A stretch of 64,000 bases of DNA. Origin: an uncultured Gemmatimonadales bacterium (GTDB lineage Bacteria > Gemmatimonadota > Gemmatimonadetes > JACCXV01 > JAHWKZ01). Positions 1 through 9,467 of the stretch are shown here, piece after piece. The stretch is from assembly GCA_947259315.1 (NCBI GenBank), contig CAMYLR010000029.1, forward strand, positions 17,443 to 81,442. The letters run 5' to 3'. Both the position numbers and the translations under genes were made by a program. Numbering within the stretch: the first letter of the stretch is position 1; every line of letters starts with the position of its first letter. The notes under the pieces were generated by a model, which saw nothing but the letters and a program-made list of their open reading frames with translations, did no database searches and was not told the origin of the DNA.

Positions 1-661
1 TCGCCACATCAGCCCGGCTCCCCAGCTGGATCAACGACCCTGACCCTGCACGGCTCAGGCAGCGTAGCCGTTCGAGATCGCCGGGTCCCGGGTCGAGTGC
101 CACGACGTGCAGCCGTGGCCGAGGTGTCTCCACCCTGGGCACCCCCTGCTCGCGCCACACCGTGCAAGCATCACGACCGCAGTTGTCGGCGCCGTCCGTC
201 ACCAAGATGTACGTCACGGCGTCAGCACCGAGCGCGCGTTCGAGAGCCGTCGCCAGCGGCGAGACACCGAGCGGCCTGACCGCCACCAGCGCCGCGTCCC
301 AACTGACCAGCGAATCGGCCGGCGTGATCAAGCGGGCGGTATCCCGGCAATCGCGAAGCTGACGATCGCTGCCCGCACCGTAGACGCTCAGGCCCATCGG
401 TGGGACGACCCCATCCCGGCCAAGCTCCTCACGAAGCGCAGCCAGGAACTCTTTCGCCACCATCATTTTTTCAACCGTCTCGAGGCGGCCACGCATGCTG
501 CCCGAGGCGTCGAGCACGACTTCGATCGGACCGATCGGCGCATCCGTCGCTTGCGTGGTGGCTGCGATCATCCGGGGGCTGCCGCACAACACCAGGAGCG
601 TCGCCGCGGCCGCGATTCGGCTTACGGTCAGGAGATCTTCAGGTATCGAGAGTGGCTGCAT
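1..661 (-). CDS. VWA-domain protein, 3' end outside the window
   Basis: The minus strand is open from an ATG at 661 to the window edge and gives 220 residues of an unfinished protein. A hydrophobic stretch at about residues 14-27 looks like a signal peptide or anchor. It is followed by a von Willebrand factor A fold with the metal-site motif DASGS (residues 51-55), a GVSPLATAL segment near 132-140 in the place of the usual GGTPL motif, and the core strand YILVTDGAD (151-159). These features support a secreted or anchored metal-ion-dependent adhesion domain. The binding partner cannot be read from the sequence. The ATG lies 34 bp inside the upstream zinc-ribbon gene, so a later start just before the hydrophobic stretch is possible. 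VWA fold sure, function unknown. Confidence 0.75.
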   Translation of the reverse strand, partial: MQPLSIPEDLLTVSRIAAAATLLVLCGSPRMIAATTQATDAPIGPIEVVLDASGSMRGRLETVEKMMVAKEFLAALREELGRDGVVPPMGLSVYGAGSDRQLRDCRDTARLITPADSLVSWDAALVAVRPLGVSPLATALERALGADAVTYILVTDGADNCGRDACTVWREQGVPRVETPRPRLHVVALDPGPGDLERLRCLSRAGSGSLIQLGSRADVA

Positions 662-879
662 TTGGGGCACGGCGGGAGCTTCTTGTTGGCCGCCAACGCC
701 AGCACGTAGCCGCATCGCTCACACTGATAGCCACCGCCGCGAGCCACGATCTGCCCGGTGCGGAATTGGTGCCCGATCTCGAGAACTGTCTCCTCGTACT
801 TTCGCTTAGCGAAGGAGCCAGCCACGATGGCGGCACTCGCGCCCGCCAAGCTCCAGAGCAAGCCTTTCCATCTGCCCAC
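628..879 (-). CDS. Small membrane-anchored zinc-ribbon protein
   Basis: This 83-residue protein starts with a hydrophobic helix (about residues 6-21) and ends in a zinc ribbon with two CxxC knuckles, C53/C56 and C71/C74 (CERC and CPKC). The start chosen is the GTG at 879, because an AAGGAG sequence lies 7 bases upstream. A second GTG at 885 is too close to that site. A longer reading frame runs further upstream but has no sensible start and crosses the promoter region of the divergent gene. It probably binds zinc at the membrane. It overlaps the downstream VWA gene and may be co-translated with it. No specific function is known to me. Confidence 0.65.
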   Translation of the reverse strand: MGRWKGLLWSLAGASAAIVAGSFAKRKYEETVLEIGHQFRTGQIVARGGGYQCERCGYVLALAANKKLPPCPKCSHSRYLKIS

Positions 880-1039
880 GACCACTCTCCTTGGACGTAC
901 AGTGCGGGAGGAAGATACACTCAAGCTACCGGTGGTTTCTGGGGCCGTCAAAAGCCGAGTTCGTTCGGTGCTTGACGACCGCGCTGGGGCCAGCCATACT
1001 GATCGGCCACGATGCCCTTCGGCCCGAGAGGAGTGATAC

Positions 1040-1825
1040 ATGCCCGATCCCCATGCTGTTCGATTGGAAGACGAGATCGCGCAGATCGAAAACCGAAGCC
1101 GGACTCGCCTGCTCTTCATGGTGCTGGGCGGCCTCTTGGTCATCCTGCTGGGTGCCATCGTCGTGTTCGGCGGTCGCGAACGAGCGCGCCTGAGAGCTGA
1201 GGCCGCACGTCCAAAGACCGAGCCCGTCAGCTTTGGCCAATACCTCGGCACGGTTGGTACGCAGGCGGTGTTTATAAACGGCGAAGAGCTCGCGTACGTG
1301 CAACTGACTGGCGAGGCGACCGTCACCACCGACTCGCGTTTCGCGCGCCCATTGGCTTACGATGACGCCGGACAGCCGATCGGGTTACAGGACGGGATCA
1401 CTCACTGGTCTCTGTCGTCGGCCGACAGCGTAATGTTCGTGATCGAGCCGGTGGCGAATCCGCTGACCGGCGTCAACCTCGACGACTACCGTCAGCTGCC
1501 GCTGGCGTCTCTGACACCGGAGGATTACGGCTCTGGCGGACCTCGGGATTGGCAGGCCCTGCAGGATCAGGGCTCAAACGTCGCCGTCAGCGGCCAAGCA
1601 CAGCGGGTCGAGGGGGCGGTCTATTTGACGGCCGACGCCAAGCGAATACGGCTCCAAGGAATCGAGGGGCTGAGCGCAATCGACAGTCTCGAAACGGCCT
1701 GGGCGACTCAGAACAACGCCCAGCTGAGCGCATTCGGCCGCATCAGCTCGACTCCGCGTGGAGCTGACACGGCGTTGTTCGTCATGACGGTGACCGCTGT
1801 ACACCCAGCCGGCGGGAGCGAGTAG
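1040..1825 (+). CDS. Single-pass membrane protein of unknown function
   Basis: The product has 261 residues. A charged N-terminal segment of about 23 residues is followed by one transmembrane helix (about 24-44, LLFMVLGGLLVILLGAIVVF) and a long polar domain of about 215 residues that would lie outside the cytoplasm. The ATG is preceded by GAGAGGAG at a good distance. I recognise no family. The soluble part has a beta-rich look with repeated short hydrophobic strands, and no catalytic motif is evident. The stop codon lies directly against the stop of the convergent metallopeptidase gene, in the palindrome TAGCTA. Confidence 0.7.
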   Translation: MPDPHAVRLEDEIAQIENRSRTRLLFMVLGGLLVILLGAIVVFGGRERARLRAEAARPKTEPVSFGQYLGTVGTQAVFINGEELAYVQLTGEATVTTDSRFARPLAYDDAGQPIGLQDGITHWSLSSADSVMFVIEPVANPLTGVNLDDYRQLPLASLTPEDYGSGGPRDWQALQDQGSNVAVSGQAQRVEGAVYLTADAKRIRLQGIEGLSAIDSLETAWATQNNAQLSAFGRISSTPRGADTALFVMTVTAVHPAGGSE

Positions 1826-3553
1826 CTACCTCGCCCGAATAATCGTCAGTCGCGTCGTCGCGCGGCCAAAGCCGTCGAAGTAGAGATCGTAATCCCGGTC
1901 ATCGACCCCCGCGTCCACGATCAAGCGGTAATAGTCGGCATCGGCGCGGTCGAGGGTCCGCGACACGTCGAACGCATTCGACAGCGACAAGTGCTCCATC
2001 GCCATGCCATTGAATCCACCTAGCGGGATACACTGACAATCCCTCACTTCATCGGCCATGTTCTGAATATCGATCGTCCGGTAGTTGTATCGCGCGCTCT
2101 CGTTGAGCCCCTGATTGCTGATCGCGGTGGCGACGAACCAGTCGTGGAGCAACGTTTCGAACGCGACCCCAGTCACCGACTCGATGTTCGCCACGCCTCG
2201 CTTGCCGCTGGCGCCTAGCAGTTGATACAGGTTGGGCCCAAAACGATCGCGCAGATAGAGTAAGAACATCATGTAGCGGTCGTTGAACACGGTCGAGTAC
2301 TCGAGCGGCAGCATCGACAACCCCCCGTTCTGACCGCTCAGGAACTGCCACACTCGGACCATCACCCCGCCCCAGTACTGGTGCAGCGCCTCGGCCGAAT
2401 ACGACAGCCCCTCGTTGAGCCAGCGATCATCACCAGCGGCGCCGGTCGTAACCAGGTGATAGCCGGCGTTGATCACGTGTTGGTGCTCGTGGGCCAGTGT
2501 CGACAGCGGGCGATCGATCGGATCGGACGTATTCCAGTTCCCATAGAACGACTCGAGCCCCTGAGTGCGAATTGTGTCGCAGTACACTCCGCCCGCACCT
2601 TCGAGTTCCGGCGACATCACGACCAACACACGTTGATTATCGTCAAGGTCGGTTGTCGGACCGTACAGGGTCGTGTTGAGCGGGAAGATCGATTCGTCAA
2701 ACGCGATACCGAGCGAGTCGATCCGCGCTTGATCCTGGTCCCTCGGTCCGTCGACGTAGATCGCGATCCGTTCTCCCAAGTAGCGGAGTGGAGCCATGCG
2801 GTCGACATCGATACGGCACGACCGAATGTTGACCTCGTTTGGGATCTCGTCCGAGAGTTTCAGACCCGATTCCAAACCGGAACCCTGCACCACGTGATCG
2901 GGCGCGGCTGGCCCGGGGCTGATGGCGCGCGGTGCGGGGCGCTCGGCCACCCCGATCGCGCCGTTCGCGCCTGGCTCGGTGCCCTGGTACAACAGTCGGT
3001 AGGTCGCACCGCTGCGCTCGGTGTCGGTCTGGTAGGGCATCGCGATGTACTCGGCTCCGGCGACGCCCGCGAGCCGGACGAGCGCGCCATCTGTTGGCAA
3101 CGCGACGTCCCAGATCGACCCGACCTGTAGATCCGCCGGGACGACCGCTGCCGCGACGACGTCAAAGGGCAGGAATGACTGAGCGTCGTCTTCCAGCGCG
3201 ATCTTGATCTTGGTCTTATCGCCAGTCGCCGGCATACTGACGTCGAAGGAGGCGATTCCGCGCGAGTTGGTCGTCTTGAGCGCAACCGAGATCTCGCCCC
3301 GACCTTCCTCCCGGGTCGCTTTTAGCAACGCGCCGGAGAGAGGCTCGACTCCGCCGACAGGAAGTTCGCTCAGGACCTCGATCGACAGTGTGACGACCCG
3401 CGCGCGGTCGGCTGGAACGACCTGTGTCCTTGGGCTCTGATATCGAAGCTGGATGCCGTCGCGACCACCCGGCGCACCGACGATGCCTCCACCGTCCGAT
3501 CCGCAACCCGCGATGCCCAACGCGAGCAGGAGAATGAGCCAACGATTACACAA
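1826..3553 (-). CDS. Lipoprotein zinc metallopeptidase (HExxH, gluzincin-like)
   Basis: The chosen start is a TTG at 3553 that overlaps the last codons of uvrA by 8 bp. It gives a short lipoprotein signal, MCNRWLILLLALGIAGC, with the lipid-modified cysteine at residue 17. An ATG at 3613 would add 20 residues and overlap uvrA by 68 bp, so it is less likely. The C-terminal half carries HEHQH (H355, E356, H359), an HExxH zinc site, followed by NEGLSYSAE, which probably supplies the third zinc ligand as in gluzincins. The N-terminal half is beta-rich, possibly Ig-like. It is likely a periplasmic or surface protease. Substrate and exact family (M6- or M9-like) remain open. It probably shares a transcript with uvrA. 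Confidence 0.75.
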   Translation of the reverse strand: MCNRWLILLLALGIAGCGSDGGGIVGAPGGRDGIQLRYQSPRTQVVPADRARVVTLSIEVLSELPVGGVEPLSGALLKATREEGRGEISVALKTTNSRGIASFDVSMPATGDKTKIKIALEDDAQSFLPFDVVAAAVVPADLQVGSIWDVALPTDGALVRLAGVAGAEYIAMPYQTDTERSGATYRLLYQGTEPGANGAIGVAERPAPRAISPGPAAPDHVVQGSGLESGLKLSDEIPNEVNIRSCRIDVDRMAPLRYLGERIAIYVDGPRDQDQARIDSLGIAFDESIFPLNTTLYGPTTDLDDNQRVLVVMSPELEGAGGVYCDTIRTQGLESFYGNWNTSDPIDRPLSTLAHEHQHVINAGYHLVTTGAAGDDRWLNEGLSYSAEALHQYWGGVMVRVWQFLSGQNGGLSMLPLEYSTVFNDRYMMFLLYLRDRFGPNLYQLLGASGKRGVANIESVTGVAFETLLHDWFVATAISNQGLNESARYNYRTIDIQNMADEVRDCQCIPLGGFNGMAMEHLSLSNAFDVSRTLDRADADYYRLIVDAGVDDRDYDLYFDGFGRATTRLTIIRAR

Positions 3554-6437
3554 CGATCGGCTCTGCGACTGGCTGGTGGGCGCGGAGAGCTCGTCCCGTG
3601 TGTGAATCGTCACAAGCCGCGATCTCGCGTGGTGTTCCCGCCACTACGACTCGACCACCCGTGGGTCCACCCTCCGGACCGAGATCCACAACCCAATCCG
3701 CGCGTGCGATCACATCCAGGTGATGTTCGACCACGACCACGGTGTCGCCCCGAGTCACCAACCCATTGAGAACCTTCATCAGCGCTCCGATGTCGGCGTT
3801 GTGTAAACCTGTTGTCGGCTCGTCCAACAAATACAAGATACCGCGTCCGGTGCGCGCCGATCGACCCCTGGCACCCGTTCCGCCACCACGCTTGGGCCCT
3901 CGCGACAGCTCGCGAGCGATCTTCAAGCGTTGAGACTCGCCGCCTGAGAGCGTGGTCCCGGGCTGACCCAACCGCAAATAGCCCAACCCCACCGCCTGAA
4001 GCACCCACAAACCGCGTCCCACCGATGGGTGACCAGCAAACAGATTCAACGCTTCGTCCACGGTCATCTCCAGCAAATCGGCGATCGAGCGATCCCGCCA
4101 CTTCACCTCTAGCACCTCCGCCCGATAGCGTCGCCCGCGACATGCATCACAAGTCACGAACACATCCGGCAGAAAGACCATCTCGATTCGCTGATGTCCG
4201 TCACCACGGCACTCTGGACAACGACCCGCCGACGTGTTGAAAGAAAAGTGCCCGGCCGCGAGCCCGCGCCTCCGCGATTCGGGAGTGGCCGCGAACAACG
4301 CGCGGATCGGGTCGAATGCTTTGACGTAAGTAACGGGGTTCGATCGCGGGGACTTCCCGATCGAGGTCTGATCGACGAGCACGACGTCGGCTAGCCGTTC
4401 GGCGCCCTCGATCCGATCGAGCATCGGCCCCGCGTCCGCCTCGTCTGACACCGATCGCGTCGGCGAGAGCGCCCGATACAACACGTCGTGCACCAAGGTC
4501 GACTTACCGGAGCCGGAAACTCCGGTCACCGCCGTCAACCGACCGACCGGGATGCGGACATCGATGGCTTGCAGGTTATGAGCCCTTGCGCCGCGCACGA
4601 TGATACAAGGTCCATCGACCGACCGAGCTCGACGCTCGGCGAAACGCGCTTCTCCACGCAACCACTCGCCGGTGACGGTGTCCGCCCGCTCGAGCTCGAT
4701 CGGCGATCCCTGAAACACGACCGCTCCACCGTTTTCGCCAGAACCCGGCCCGAGTTCGATCACTTTATCGGCGCTGCGGACGATATCGAGGTCGTGCTCG
4801 ACGACGAGCACCGAATTACCGCTATCGGTAAGCTCGCGTAACAGGTCGACCAGCCTCTCGATGTCGCGCGCGTGCAACCCGACCGATGGCTCATCGAGCA
4901 CGTACACGCCATCGGTGAGCGCGCTGCCCAGCGCGTTGGCGATCGCGATTCGTTGTGCTTCACCACCGGATAGCGTTCGCGTCAGTCGATCCAGCGTCAG
5001 ATAGTCGAGCCCAACCGCTCGCAGCAAACGAACCCGTCGCGTGAGCTCGCGCAAGATGGGTTCCAGGACCTCCATGGGAGCGTCCGAACCGTCGAGCGAG
5101 TCGAGCCAAACACCAAGCTCGGGAAGCGGCCATCGCGCCAAATCCGAAAGACGCTCGCCTCGCACCAGGACCGTCAGAGCCTCGGATCTCAGCCGGGAGC
5201 CCTCGCACGTCGGACATCTGCGGTGCGACTGATAGCGCCGCAGGAAAAACCGGATGTATGGCTTGTACTTCTTCTTCTCCATCCGCTCGAGGAACGGGAT
5301 TACGCCTTCGATTTGGACTCCGCGGTAGCGCCCCCCCTCCAACAGCACGCGTTGCGCGTCAGCTGGGAGCTCAGCCCACGGGGCGTTGCCATCGAGATCG
5401 GTTTCCTCGACGAACTCCTCGAGCCTGCGCCGGCGACTCCCGTAGCGCGGTTTTGTCCACGGGTCGAGCGCCCCGTCAGCCAGCGCACGGGACGGGTCGG
5501 GCACGATCAGGTCGGCGTCGTATTCGAGCAGGAATCCGAAGCCATTGCAGTCCGGGCAGGCGCCGTGGGGGCTGTTGAACGAGAACAACGCCGGTCGCGG
5601 CTCGGGAAACGTGCGTTGACAACCACCGCACCGTGCATAGCGGCTATAGCGACGCGCGTTCTGCGGGGCTGTCTCCCCCCGCTCGAACAACACGACCTCT
5701 CCATCTCCCTCCTCGTATGCCCGCTCGATCGCTTCCGCCCAACGGCTCTGCGCCGTGCCGCCTCGAAGCCGGTCGACCACCACAAACACCGGCCGCTCCT
5801 CGGTCAGATCGGCGTCTGGTGGCAGCGCCTCGAGGTGCAACTCTCGGCCACCGATTAGCAACCGCACAAATCCCAGCTGCAGCAAGTTGTCGAGCAGCAC
5901 GTCGTGGGTCAGAACCGGCGAGAACGGGAGCTCGAAGGTTACGTACCAGCCGGATCCCTCGTCAGCAGCGATCGCCTCCATGACTGCCGCCGCCGAGAAC
6001 CCCCGCACCGCGCGATCGCAATCGGGACAATGAACGACGCCCGCGCGGGCATAAAGCAACCGTAAGAAATCGTATACCTCGGTCGCCGTGCCGACGGTCG
6101 ACCGGCGGTTCAGCGTCGGGTTCCGCTGTTCGATCGCGATCGCGGGTGGCAACCCATCGATCGAATCAACGTCAGGCCGTGGCAATTTGTCGATGAACTG
6201 CTGCGCGTAGGTAGAAAGCGAGGCTACGTAACGACGCTGGCCCTCAGAGTAGACGGTGTCGAACGCCAGCGACGATTTCCCCGACCCTGAGACACCGGTG
6301 ATGACCGAGAGTTGTGACCTCGGAAACTCGACATCGATGTCACGCAAGTTGTTCTGGCGCGCGCCGCGTACGACGATGGCGCGTTGGGAAGGTGAGTTCA
6401 CACGTGCCGAATCTAGACTTGCTGCAAACGTTGGCAA
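3546..6437 (-). CDS. uvrA: Excinuclease ABC subunit A
   Basis: The 963-residue product is the damage-recognition ATPase of nucleotide excision repair, which loads UvrB onto damaged DNA. It shows the two ABC modules of UvrA. The first has Walker A GVSGSGKSSLAFDT and signature LSGGEAQRIAIANALGS. The second has GVSGSGKSTLVHDVLY and LSGGESQRLKIARELSR. Cysteine pairs of the zinc modules are visible (CPDC, CGGC, CPDC, CPEC, CDAC). Length is close to the usual 940-970. The C-terminus ends soon after the second module with a short tail. It is divergent from the ECF sigma gene with only 29 bp between the starts, and it overlaps the downstream lipoprotein gene. Confidence 0.97.
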   Translation of the reverse strand: MPTFAASLDSARVNSPSQRAIVVRGARQNNLRDIDVEFPRSQLSVITGVSGSGKSSLAFDTVYSEGQRRYVASLSTYAQQFIDKLPRPDVDSIDGLPPAIAIEQRNPTLNRRSTVGTATEVYDFLRLLYARAGVVHCPDCDRAVRGFSAAAVMEAIAADEGSGWYVTFELPFSPVLTHDVLLDNLLQLGFVRLLIGGRELHLEALPPDADLTEERPVFVVVDRLRGGTAQSRWAEAIERAYEEGDGEVVLFERGETAPQNARRYSRYARCGGCQRTFPEPRPALFSFNSPHGACPDCNGFGFLLEYDADLIVPDPSRALADGALDPWTKPRYGSRRRRLEEFVEETDLDGNAPWAELPADAQRVLLEGGRYRGVQIEGVIPFLERMEKKKYKPYIRFFLRRYQSHRRCPTCEGSRLRSEALTVLVRGERLSDLARWPLPELGVWLDSLDGSDAPMEVLEPILRELTRRVRLLRAVGLDYLTLDRLTRTLSGGEAQRIAIANALGSALTDGVYVLDEPSVGLHARDIERLVDLLRELTDSGNSVLVVEHDLDIVRSADKVIELGPGSGENGGAVVFQGSPIELERADTVTGEWLRGEARFAERRARSVDGPCIIVRGARAHNLQAIDVRIPVGRLTAVTGVSGSGKSTLVHDVLYRALSPTRSVSDEADAGPMLDRIEGAERLADVVLVDQTSIGKSPRSNPVTYVKAFDPIRALFAATPESRRRGLAAGHFSFNTSAGRCPECRGDGHQRIEMVFLPDVFVTCDACRGRRYRAEVLEVKWRDRSIADLLEMTVDEALNLFAGHPSVGRGLWVLQAVGLGYLRLGQPGTTLSGGESQRLKIARELSRGPKRGGGTGARGRSARTGRGILYLLDEPTTGLHNADIGALMKVLNGLVTRGDTVVVVEHHLDVIARADWVVDLGPEGGPTGGRVVVAGTPREIAACDDSHTGRALRAHQPVAEPIVV

Positions 6438-6466
6438 AGCCCGAACCCCACTCGTAGCTTCGGCCG

Positions 6467-7090
6467 ATGGCCCGAGAGAACCGGCCGACTTCCCGCCAAC
6501 AACAGGCCTTGCGTGAGGAGTGTCTGAGACACCTCGATGCTCTCTACGGGGCGGCCCTGAGAATGACGAGGAACCGTCAAGACGCGGAAGACCTGGTACA
6601 GGAGACTTATCTCAAGGCGATCCGGAACCTGCACCGCTATCGTGACGATGGTTCCTGCAAGGCGTGGCTTTTCCGAATACTGACGAACACGTTTATCGAC
6701 CGGTATCGGAGCTCCCAGCGAGCGCCACAATCGGTCGAGTTCGAGGACGAGGCGCCGACTAAAGCCCAAGACCAGCCCGACGATGAAACCGGCGCCGGCG
6801 AATCGATCGAGGCGCTCACCGACCATCATGCTGTGCACGAGTTTCTCTCGGAGTTCATGGTCGACGAGGTCAAGTCGGCGATCGATGGGCTGCCTGACAT
6901 ATTTCGCGATGCGATCGTCCTGCGCGATATCCAAGGGCTCTCGTACCAAGAGGTTGCCGACGCCCTGAGCATTCCGATCGGAACCGTTATGAGCCGTCTC
7001 TACCGCGGTCGACGACTGTTGCAGGACGCTCTCTGGGAGTTCGCGGTCAAACACGGCTATACACGAGCTGAAGAACCGGAGCGCACCTGA
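6467..7090 (+). CDS. ECF-type RNA polymerase sigma factor
   Basis: The 207-residue product has the two domains of an extracytoplasmic-function sigma-70 factor. Region 2 spans about residues 15-85 ([22 protein letters not shown], then [16 protein letters not shown]). An acidic linker follows, then region 4 at about 140-195 with [20 protein letters not shown] and a helix-turn-helix ending [14 protein letters not shown]. It would direct transcription of a stress or envelope regulon. No anti-sigma gene is adjacent. The next gene is a membrane protease, which starts at or just inside the sigma stop codon. The SigR/RpoE-like group is the best fit, but subgroup assignment by eye is uncertain. Confidence 0.92.
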   Translation: MARENRPTSRQQQALREECLRHLDALYGAALRMTRNRQDAEDLVQETYLKAIRNLHRYRDDGSCKAWLFRILTNTFIDRYRSSQRAPQSVEFEDEAPTKAQDQPDDETGAGESIEALTDHHAVHEFLSEFMVDEVKSAIDGLPDIFRDAIVLRDIQGLSYQEVADALSIPIGTVMSRLYRGRRLLQDALWEFAVKHGYTRAEEPERT

Positions 7091-7119
7091 TCCGCCTCGC
7101 CCGAATCGCTGGCATTCGA

Positions 7120-8217
7120 TTGACGATCGACCCGAGCTGGTTCGTGATCTTCGCATTGGTCACGTATTTCCTCGCGACCGGCTGGCTCGTAACCGCGATT
7201 CCGGGGTCAACCCCCGTCGGTCGCTGGGTACTGGCGATCATCCTGGCGGGTGCATTATTCGCGTCGGTTCTGCTTCACGAGCTGTCACACGCACTCGTTG
7301 CTCGAACGCGTCGGGTCGAGGTCGATGAGATCATGCTGTTTATCTTCGGCGGGGTGGCAAAGCTCAAGGGTGAGCCACGAGATGCTCTCTCCGATCTACT
7401 GATCGCCGCCGCTGGGCCGCTTCTGTCCACAGGCCTCGGGCTGATGTTGCTCGCGATCGCGCAATCCCTGCCGACGGGAGCACCCGAAACACTCAGAGCC
7501 GGTCTCTCATGGCTCGGGCTGATCAACGTCGCGTTGGCGGTATTCAACATGGTGCCCGGTTTCCCGCTCGACGGTGGTCGGATCCTGAGAGCCATCCTGT
7601 GGTGGCGCTTCGATGATTACGAACGAGCGACGATCGGCGCCGCGCGCACGGGAAAGGTCATCGCCGGGTTGCTCATGGGCATCGGCTTTCTTCTCATCGC
7701 GGCGACCGGCAACTTTAGTTGGTTGTGGGAGATCTTGATCGGGTGGTTCCTGTGGTCGGCGGCAAACCACAGCGTTCGCATGTCCCGCTTGCGTGGTGCG
7801 GTCGAAGGGGTGACGGTACGGGACCTGATAACCGAGCGTGTCCCGGCGATACGAGCTGACCACGACGTTCGAGTGGCATTGGCGCAGGCAAGCCAGATGG
7901 AACCGACATCGGAGTTGGCGGTCGTCGAGCGAGACAGAACGCTTGTCGGCGTGGCCACGGTAGACGCGTTGGAGGAGGCCGCGCTGGAAACCCCTCAACG
8001 ACCGGCCCGCGACCTCGCGCGGCCCGCCGACGACGATCAAGTCCTATCCCCGGATGTACCGGCGAACGAGATGATCGCTCGGATAGCGCGCATTGAAAGT
8101 GGACTCGTATTGGTCGTCGAGGACGGGCGGTTGATTGGTACAGTCGACCCCAAGGCTCTACTGAGCGCGCTGCAGAAACTCGAGCCACCCCAACGATCCG
8201 GGGAGGAGCCGCGTTGA
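7120..8217 (+). CDS. Site-2-type M50 zinc metalloprotease with CBS domains
   Basis: The product is a polytopic membrane protease. The zinc site is HELSH (H53, E54, H57) in a membrane helix, and the third ligand is the Asp of FPLDGGRILRAILWWR (D151). A soluble C-terminal part from about residue 230 resembles a degenerate CBS pair, which could sense nucleotides. The layout matches SpoIVFB-like family members with C-terminal CBS domains. The TTG at 7120 is the start used here. A CTG at 7087, with GGAG upstream, would add [11 protein letters not shown], which resembles the N-terminus of homologues, so the true start may be there. It lies between the sigma factor and guanine deaminase genes in one transcript. 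Confidence 0.88.
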   Translation: MTIDPSWFVIFALVTYFLATGWLVTAIPGSTPVGRWVLAIILAGALFASVLLHELSHALVARTRRVEVDEIMLFIFGGVAKLKGEPRDALSDLLIAAAGPLLSTGLGLMLLAIAQSLPTGAPETLRAGLSWLGLINVALAVFNMVPGFPLDGGRILRAILWWRFDDYERATIGAARTGKVIAGLLMGIGFLLIAATGNFSWLWEILIGWFLWSAANHSVRMSRLRGAVEGVTVRDLITERVPAIRADHDVRVALAQASQMEPTSELAVVERDRTLVGVATVDALEEAALETPQRPARDLARPADDDQVLSPDVPANEMIARIARIESGLVLVVEDGRLIGTVDPKALLSALQKLEPPQRSGEEPR

Positions 8218-9467
8218 GCCGTCCCCGCGACATGCTTCTCCGAGGCGCCGTTCTCTCGCCGCACGCCATCGACCGGGTCGAAAGCTACGAGGACGGCTTC
8301 GTTAGAATCGATGATGACGGACGAGTCGCATCCATAGGTGATTGGCACGATGCGCCAAACGACGCCGGTCCGATCGTCCATGTCGGCGACGCGTTGATCC
8401 TGCCTGCGTTCGTCGACGCTCACGTTCATCTGCCGCAAATCGACGTTCGAGCGCGATACGGCTTGCCGCTGATGGCGTGGCTCGAGCAACACGTCTTCCC
8501 CGCCGAGGCAGCGTTCGCAGACCCCGAGCATGCCGAGCGCGTCGCCGAAAGGTTTTTCCACGCACTGGCCGCCAACGGCATCGGCACCGCCGGCGTATTC
8601 GCGACCGTACATCTCGAAGCGACGCACAAAGCGTTCGAGGTCGCCGCCAACAGTGGTCTCAGGATCGTCATGGGTAAGGTGCTGATGGACGTCAACGCTC
8701 CCCCGGACCTCATCGAGCCAGCGGATCGGGGTATCGCAGCCAGCCTCGAGCTGGCAGAGCGGTGGGAGGGCGCGGCTGGCGGCCGGCTCCACACGGCAAT
8801 TACGCCACGCTTCGTGCCGACGTCATCGGCCGAGCTTCTCTCCCATGCCGGGCGCGCAGCGAGCCAGGCAGGTTTGCGAGTCCAGACGCATCTGGCCGAA
8901 CAACCGGAAGAGGTCGAGATCGTCAGCCGGCTCTTTCCCGATAGCACTGACTACTTGGCGGTCTACGACGAGCGTGGACTGGTTGGTGAGCGGTCGGTCT
9001 TTGCGCATGCCATTCACTGCACCGATGATGCATTCGCGAGGTTGGCGAGTTCGGGATCGGCGATCGCCTGTTGCCCAACATCGAACGCGTTCTTGGGTTC
9101 GGGCTCGTTCCCGCTCCAACATGCGAAGCGTGCCGACGTGACGATCGGGATCGGCTCCGATGTCGGCGCCGGCCCCCTGTTCAGCCCGCTCGATGTCCTT
9201 CGTCACTTCGCGTATCTCGACCACATCGAACCGTGCGAGCTCTTATATCGGGGCACGCTGGCCGGCGCTGAGGCCCTTTCGGTGGACCATCAGACCGGAC
9301 GCCTCGCAGTCGACAAAGCGGCCGATCTCGTGGTACTCGAGCCACCGGCCGACGCTAGCGGTGACCCGCTGCAGAGGTTTGTACAGTGCGTGTTCCGCAA
9401 CCCCGAAACGCGGGTTGTGGCGACGTTGGTGGAGGGTCGAGTGGTTTTTGGTCGGCTGCCGACTTAG
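8214..9467 (+). CDS. guaD: Guanine deaminase
   Basis: This amidohydrolase-superfamily protein (417 residues) is likely to convert guanine to xanthine in purine salvage. Zinc-site motifs are FVDAHVHLPQID (H70, H72), QTHLAEQ near 224, a histidine in FAHAIHC near 265, and GIGSDVGAG near 318. The segment around GLPLMAWLEQHVFPAEAAFA is typical of bacterial guanine deaminases. The start is a TTG that overlaps the stop of the M50 protease gene, with GGGGAGGAG just upstream. The stop overlaps the stop of the convergent gene in the sequence TTAG. A related chlorohydrolase cannot be fully excluded. Confidence 0.85.
   Translation: MSRPRDMLLRGAVLSPHAIDRVESYEDGFVRIDDDGRVASIGDWHDAPNDAGPIVHVGDALILPAFVDAHVHLPQIDVRARYGLPLMAWLEQHVFPAEAAFADPEHAERVAERFFHALAANGIGTAGVFATVHLEATHKAFEVAANSGLRIVMGKVLMDVNAPPDLIEPADRGIAASLELAERWEGAAGGRLHTAITPRFVPTSSAELLSHAGRAASQAGLRVQTHLAEQPEEVEIVSRLFPDSTDYLAVYDERGLVGERSVFAHAIHCTDDAFARLASSGSAIACCPTSNAFLGSGSFPLQHAKRADVTIGIGSDVGAGPLFSPLDVLRHFAYLDHIEPCELLYRGTLAGAEALSVDHQTGRLAVDKAADLVVLEPPADASGDPLQRFVQCVFRNPETRVVATLVEGRVVFGRLPT

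Noticed and set aside
97-975. Long plus-strand frames at the left edge.
   Set aside because: They are Arg/Pro/Ser-rich shadows of the minus-strand VWA and zinc-ribbon genes, whose motifs (DASGS, CxxC pairs) are clear.
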